Positions 63,225-64,000 of a stretch of DNA of 64,000 nucleotides are shown here, piece after piece. The DNA lies in the NCBI RefSeq assembly GCF_013385175.1, contig NZ_JABZEO010000004.1, positions 186,001 through 250,000 of the forward strand. Direction: 5' to 3'. The notes under the pieces were generated by a model, which saw nothing but the letters and a program-made list of their open reading frames with translations, made no database searches and was not told where the DNA came from. Origin of the DNA: Allochromatium humboldtianum. Its GTDB lineage: Bacteria; Pseudomonadota; Gammaproteobacteria; Chromatiales; Chromatiaceae. Within the stretch, counting starts at the first letter, position 1; each line of letters starts with the position of its first letter. Position numbers and translations under genes: made by a program.

Positions 63225-63740
63225 ATGAAAATCTGCATCGTTTCCGACAGTCATGACCGTGGTCCCATGCTGGCGACCGCCATCGCGGAGGCAAAGACGC
63301 GCGGGGCCGAGTGTGTCCTGCATTGCGGCGATCTGATCGGCACCAATACGCTGCTGGCCTCGCTCAAGCTGGAACTGCCGATCCATGTGATCCACGGCAA
63401 CAATCTCGGCGATCCGGTCTCCATTTCGCGTCTGGCCTGCGGGTCGGGCGGGCAGCTCCAGTATCACGGCAACGATGCGGATCTGACGCTGGCCGGGCGG
63501 CGGATCTTCATGACCCATTATCCGCACATCGGCGAGGCGTTCGCCTGTGCCGGCGAGCATGACCTGGTCTGCTGCGGACACAGCCACGAGCCGGAGATCC
63601 GCTGTCTGGACAATGTGAAGGGTGGTAAGACCTGGCTCGTCAATCCAGGCACCGTGGCCGGTCTCGGCGCACCGGCGGCGACCTGGATCTTCGCAGATCT
63701 GGAGGCGATGACCTTCGAACTCCAGGAACTCGAACGCTAG
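63225..63740 (+). CDS. YfcE/MJ0936-type metallophosphoesterase
   Basis: A 171-aa calcineurin-like phosphoesterase. Metal motifs are MKICIVSDSHDRGP, VLHCGDLIG, VIHGNN and CGHSHEPE, with MTHYPHIGEA between. The YfcE group hydrolyses phosphodiesters in vitro; the natural substrate is unknown. It is almost contiguous with cysC and is probably cotranscribed. Confidence 0.88.
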   Translation: MKICIVSDSHDRGPMLATAIAEAKTRGAECVLHCGDLIGTNTLLASLKLELPIHVIHGNNLGDPVSISRLACGSGGQLQYHGNDADLTLAGRRIFMTHYPHIGEAFACAGEHDLVCCGHSHEPEIRCLDNVKGGKTWLVNPGTVAGLGAPAATWIFADLEAMTFELQELER

Positions 63741-63764
63741 CTAGGGATGCAGCGAATTCGAGAC

Positions 63765-63793
63765 TTGACACGGCCTCACTGCACCCTGATAGT
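63765..63793 (+). promoter_or_regulatory. Promoter of the final gene
   Basis: -35 TTGACA (63765-63770) and -10 GATAGT (63788-63793) with a 17-bp spacer, 58 nt before the ATG at 63852. Confidence 0.45.
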
Positions 63794-63851
63794 TCCTCAC
63801 CGTGTTCTGCGATAGACACATTGGTCCATCAATCGTTAAAGGTCACATTAC

Positions 63852-64000
63852 ATGAGCGAGCAAAAAACCCGTCCTCAGGTTCCGGATGGCCACAGCCGAT
63901 TCGTCTTGACTCGCCAGAAACAGCCGAATGAAAAAGGCTTCGTTGGTTACGATGTGATTTGGGACTCGTTCCAGAAAGAAGTCAAATATCAGACTCCCAA
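63852..64000 (+). CDS. Hypothetical protein, N-terminal part only
   Basis: The frame is open from ATG (MSEQKTRPQVPDGHSRFVLT) to the window end, 49 residues. A charged, soluble N terminus continues KGFVGYDVIWDSFQKEVKYQ. AAAGG lies about 10 nt upstream. The family is not recognised and the end is outside the window. Confidence 0.55.
   Translation, partial: MSEQKTRPQVPDGHSRFVLTRQKQPNEKGFVGYDVIWDSFQKEVKYQTP

Noticed and set aside
1-64000. CRISPR array, IS element or restriction-modification system
   Set aside because: No regularly spaced repeats, transposase, cas or methylase genes were seen in the window.

Overview
The window is GC-rich, densely packed gammaproteobacterial chromosome. The housekeeping neighbourhoods (apaG-apaH-folA, ubiG-HAD-yciK, proA...nadD-rsfS, aroC-MFS, radA) are typical of gammaproteobacteria. 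A sulfide:quinone-oxidoreductase-like flavoprotein, a haem-c chemoreceptor and the very large motility and signalling content suggest a sulfur-oxidising member of the Chromatiales (purple sulfur bacterium group). That placement is inference; no rRNA gene is present to confirm it.

Region 1 (1-3190) is the end of a filamentous (inovirus-like) prophage. It holds a leftward operon: a DUF3653-type regulator, an HUH rolling-circle replication initiator, and four small genes. The junctions from the replication gene onward are all 4-nt overlaps, and long hairpins follow the operon. The right border is a dif-like XerCD site at 3161-3188, so the element probably used the host dif site and the window probably lies near the replication terminus. 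Coat, pIII and Zot genes would lie left of the window.

Region 2 (3267-6309) is ordinary chromosome: metY, a Sel1-repeat protein, tRNA-Leu(CAA) with its terminator, and a dolichol-kinase/CDP-transferase-like membrane enzyme.

Region 3 (6331-28482) is a motility and signalling block. It has two HDOD proteins, a Ca-binding-repeat protein, PilZ, YjfB-like, SprA-like metalloprotease and DUF5610 proteins, an AAA-SPOR (DamX-like) protein and a haem-binding chemoreceptor. It also has a complete leftward chemotaxis operon (MCP, cheY, STAS, cheA, MCP, cheW, cheR, cheD, cheB), rsmA with rhodanese and DUF2934, and fliW. There is no cheZ, but the first MCP carries a CheZ-like F-Q-D-x-x-x-Q motif next to cheY.

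Region 4 (28649-44412) holds a DUF1566 protein, an unrecognised 1182-residue membrane protein, MFS-aroC, a TolC-type channel, an adenylate cyclase with a PilZ-like tail, ybaN, a tandem CbiX protein, a Gfo/Idh/MocA dehydrogenase, apaG-apaH, and nadD-rsfS-folA. Region 5 (44486-52430) holds an SQR-like gene plus a 52-aa partner between nadD and proA, an SCP2 protein, ubiG-HAD(MupP/Gph)-yciK and a CvrA-type antiporter. Region 6 (52554-57309) is a zinc-uptake locus: a Zur-like operator inside a promoter, a His-rich outer-membrane protein, znuA-znuC-znuB, and a divergent DUF3299 lipoprotein. Region 7 (57350-64000) holds radA, a DnaJ-like membrane protein, a third HDOD protein, a YoaA/DinG helicase, cysC, a YfcE-type phosphodiesterase and the start of an unrecognised gene.
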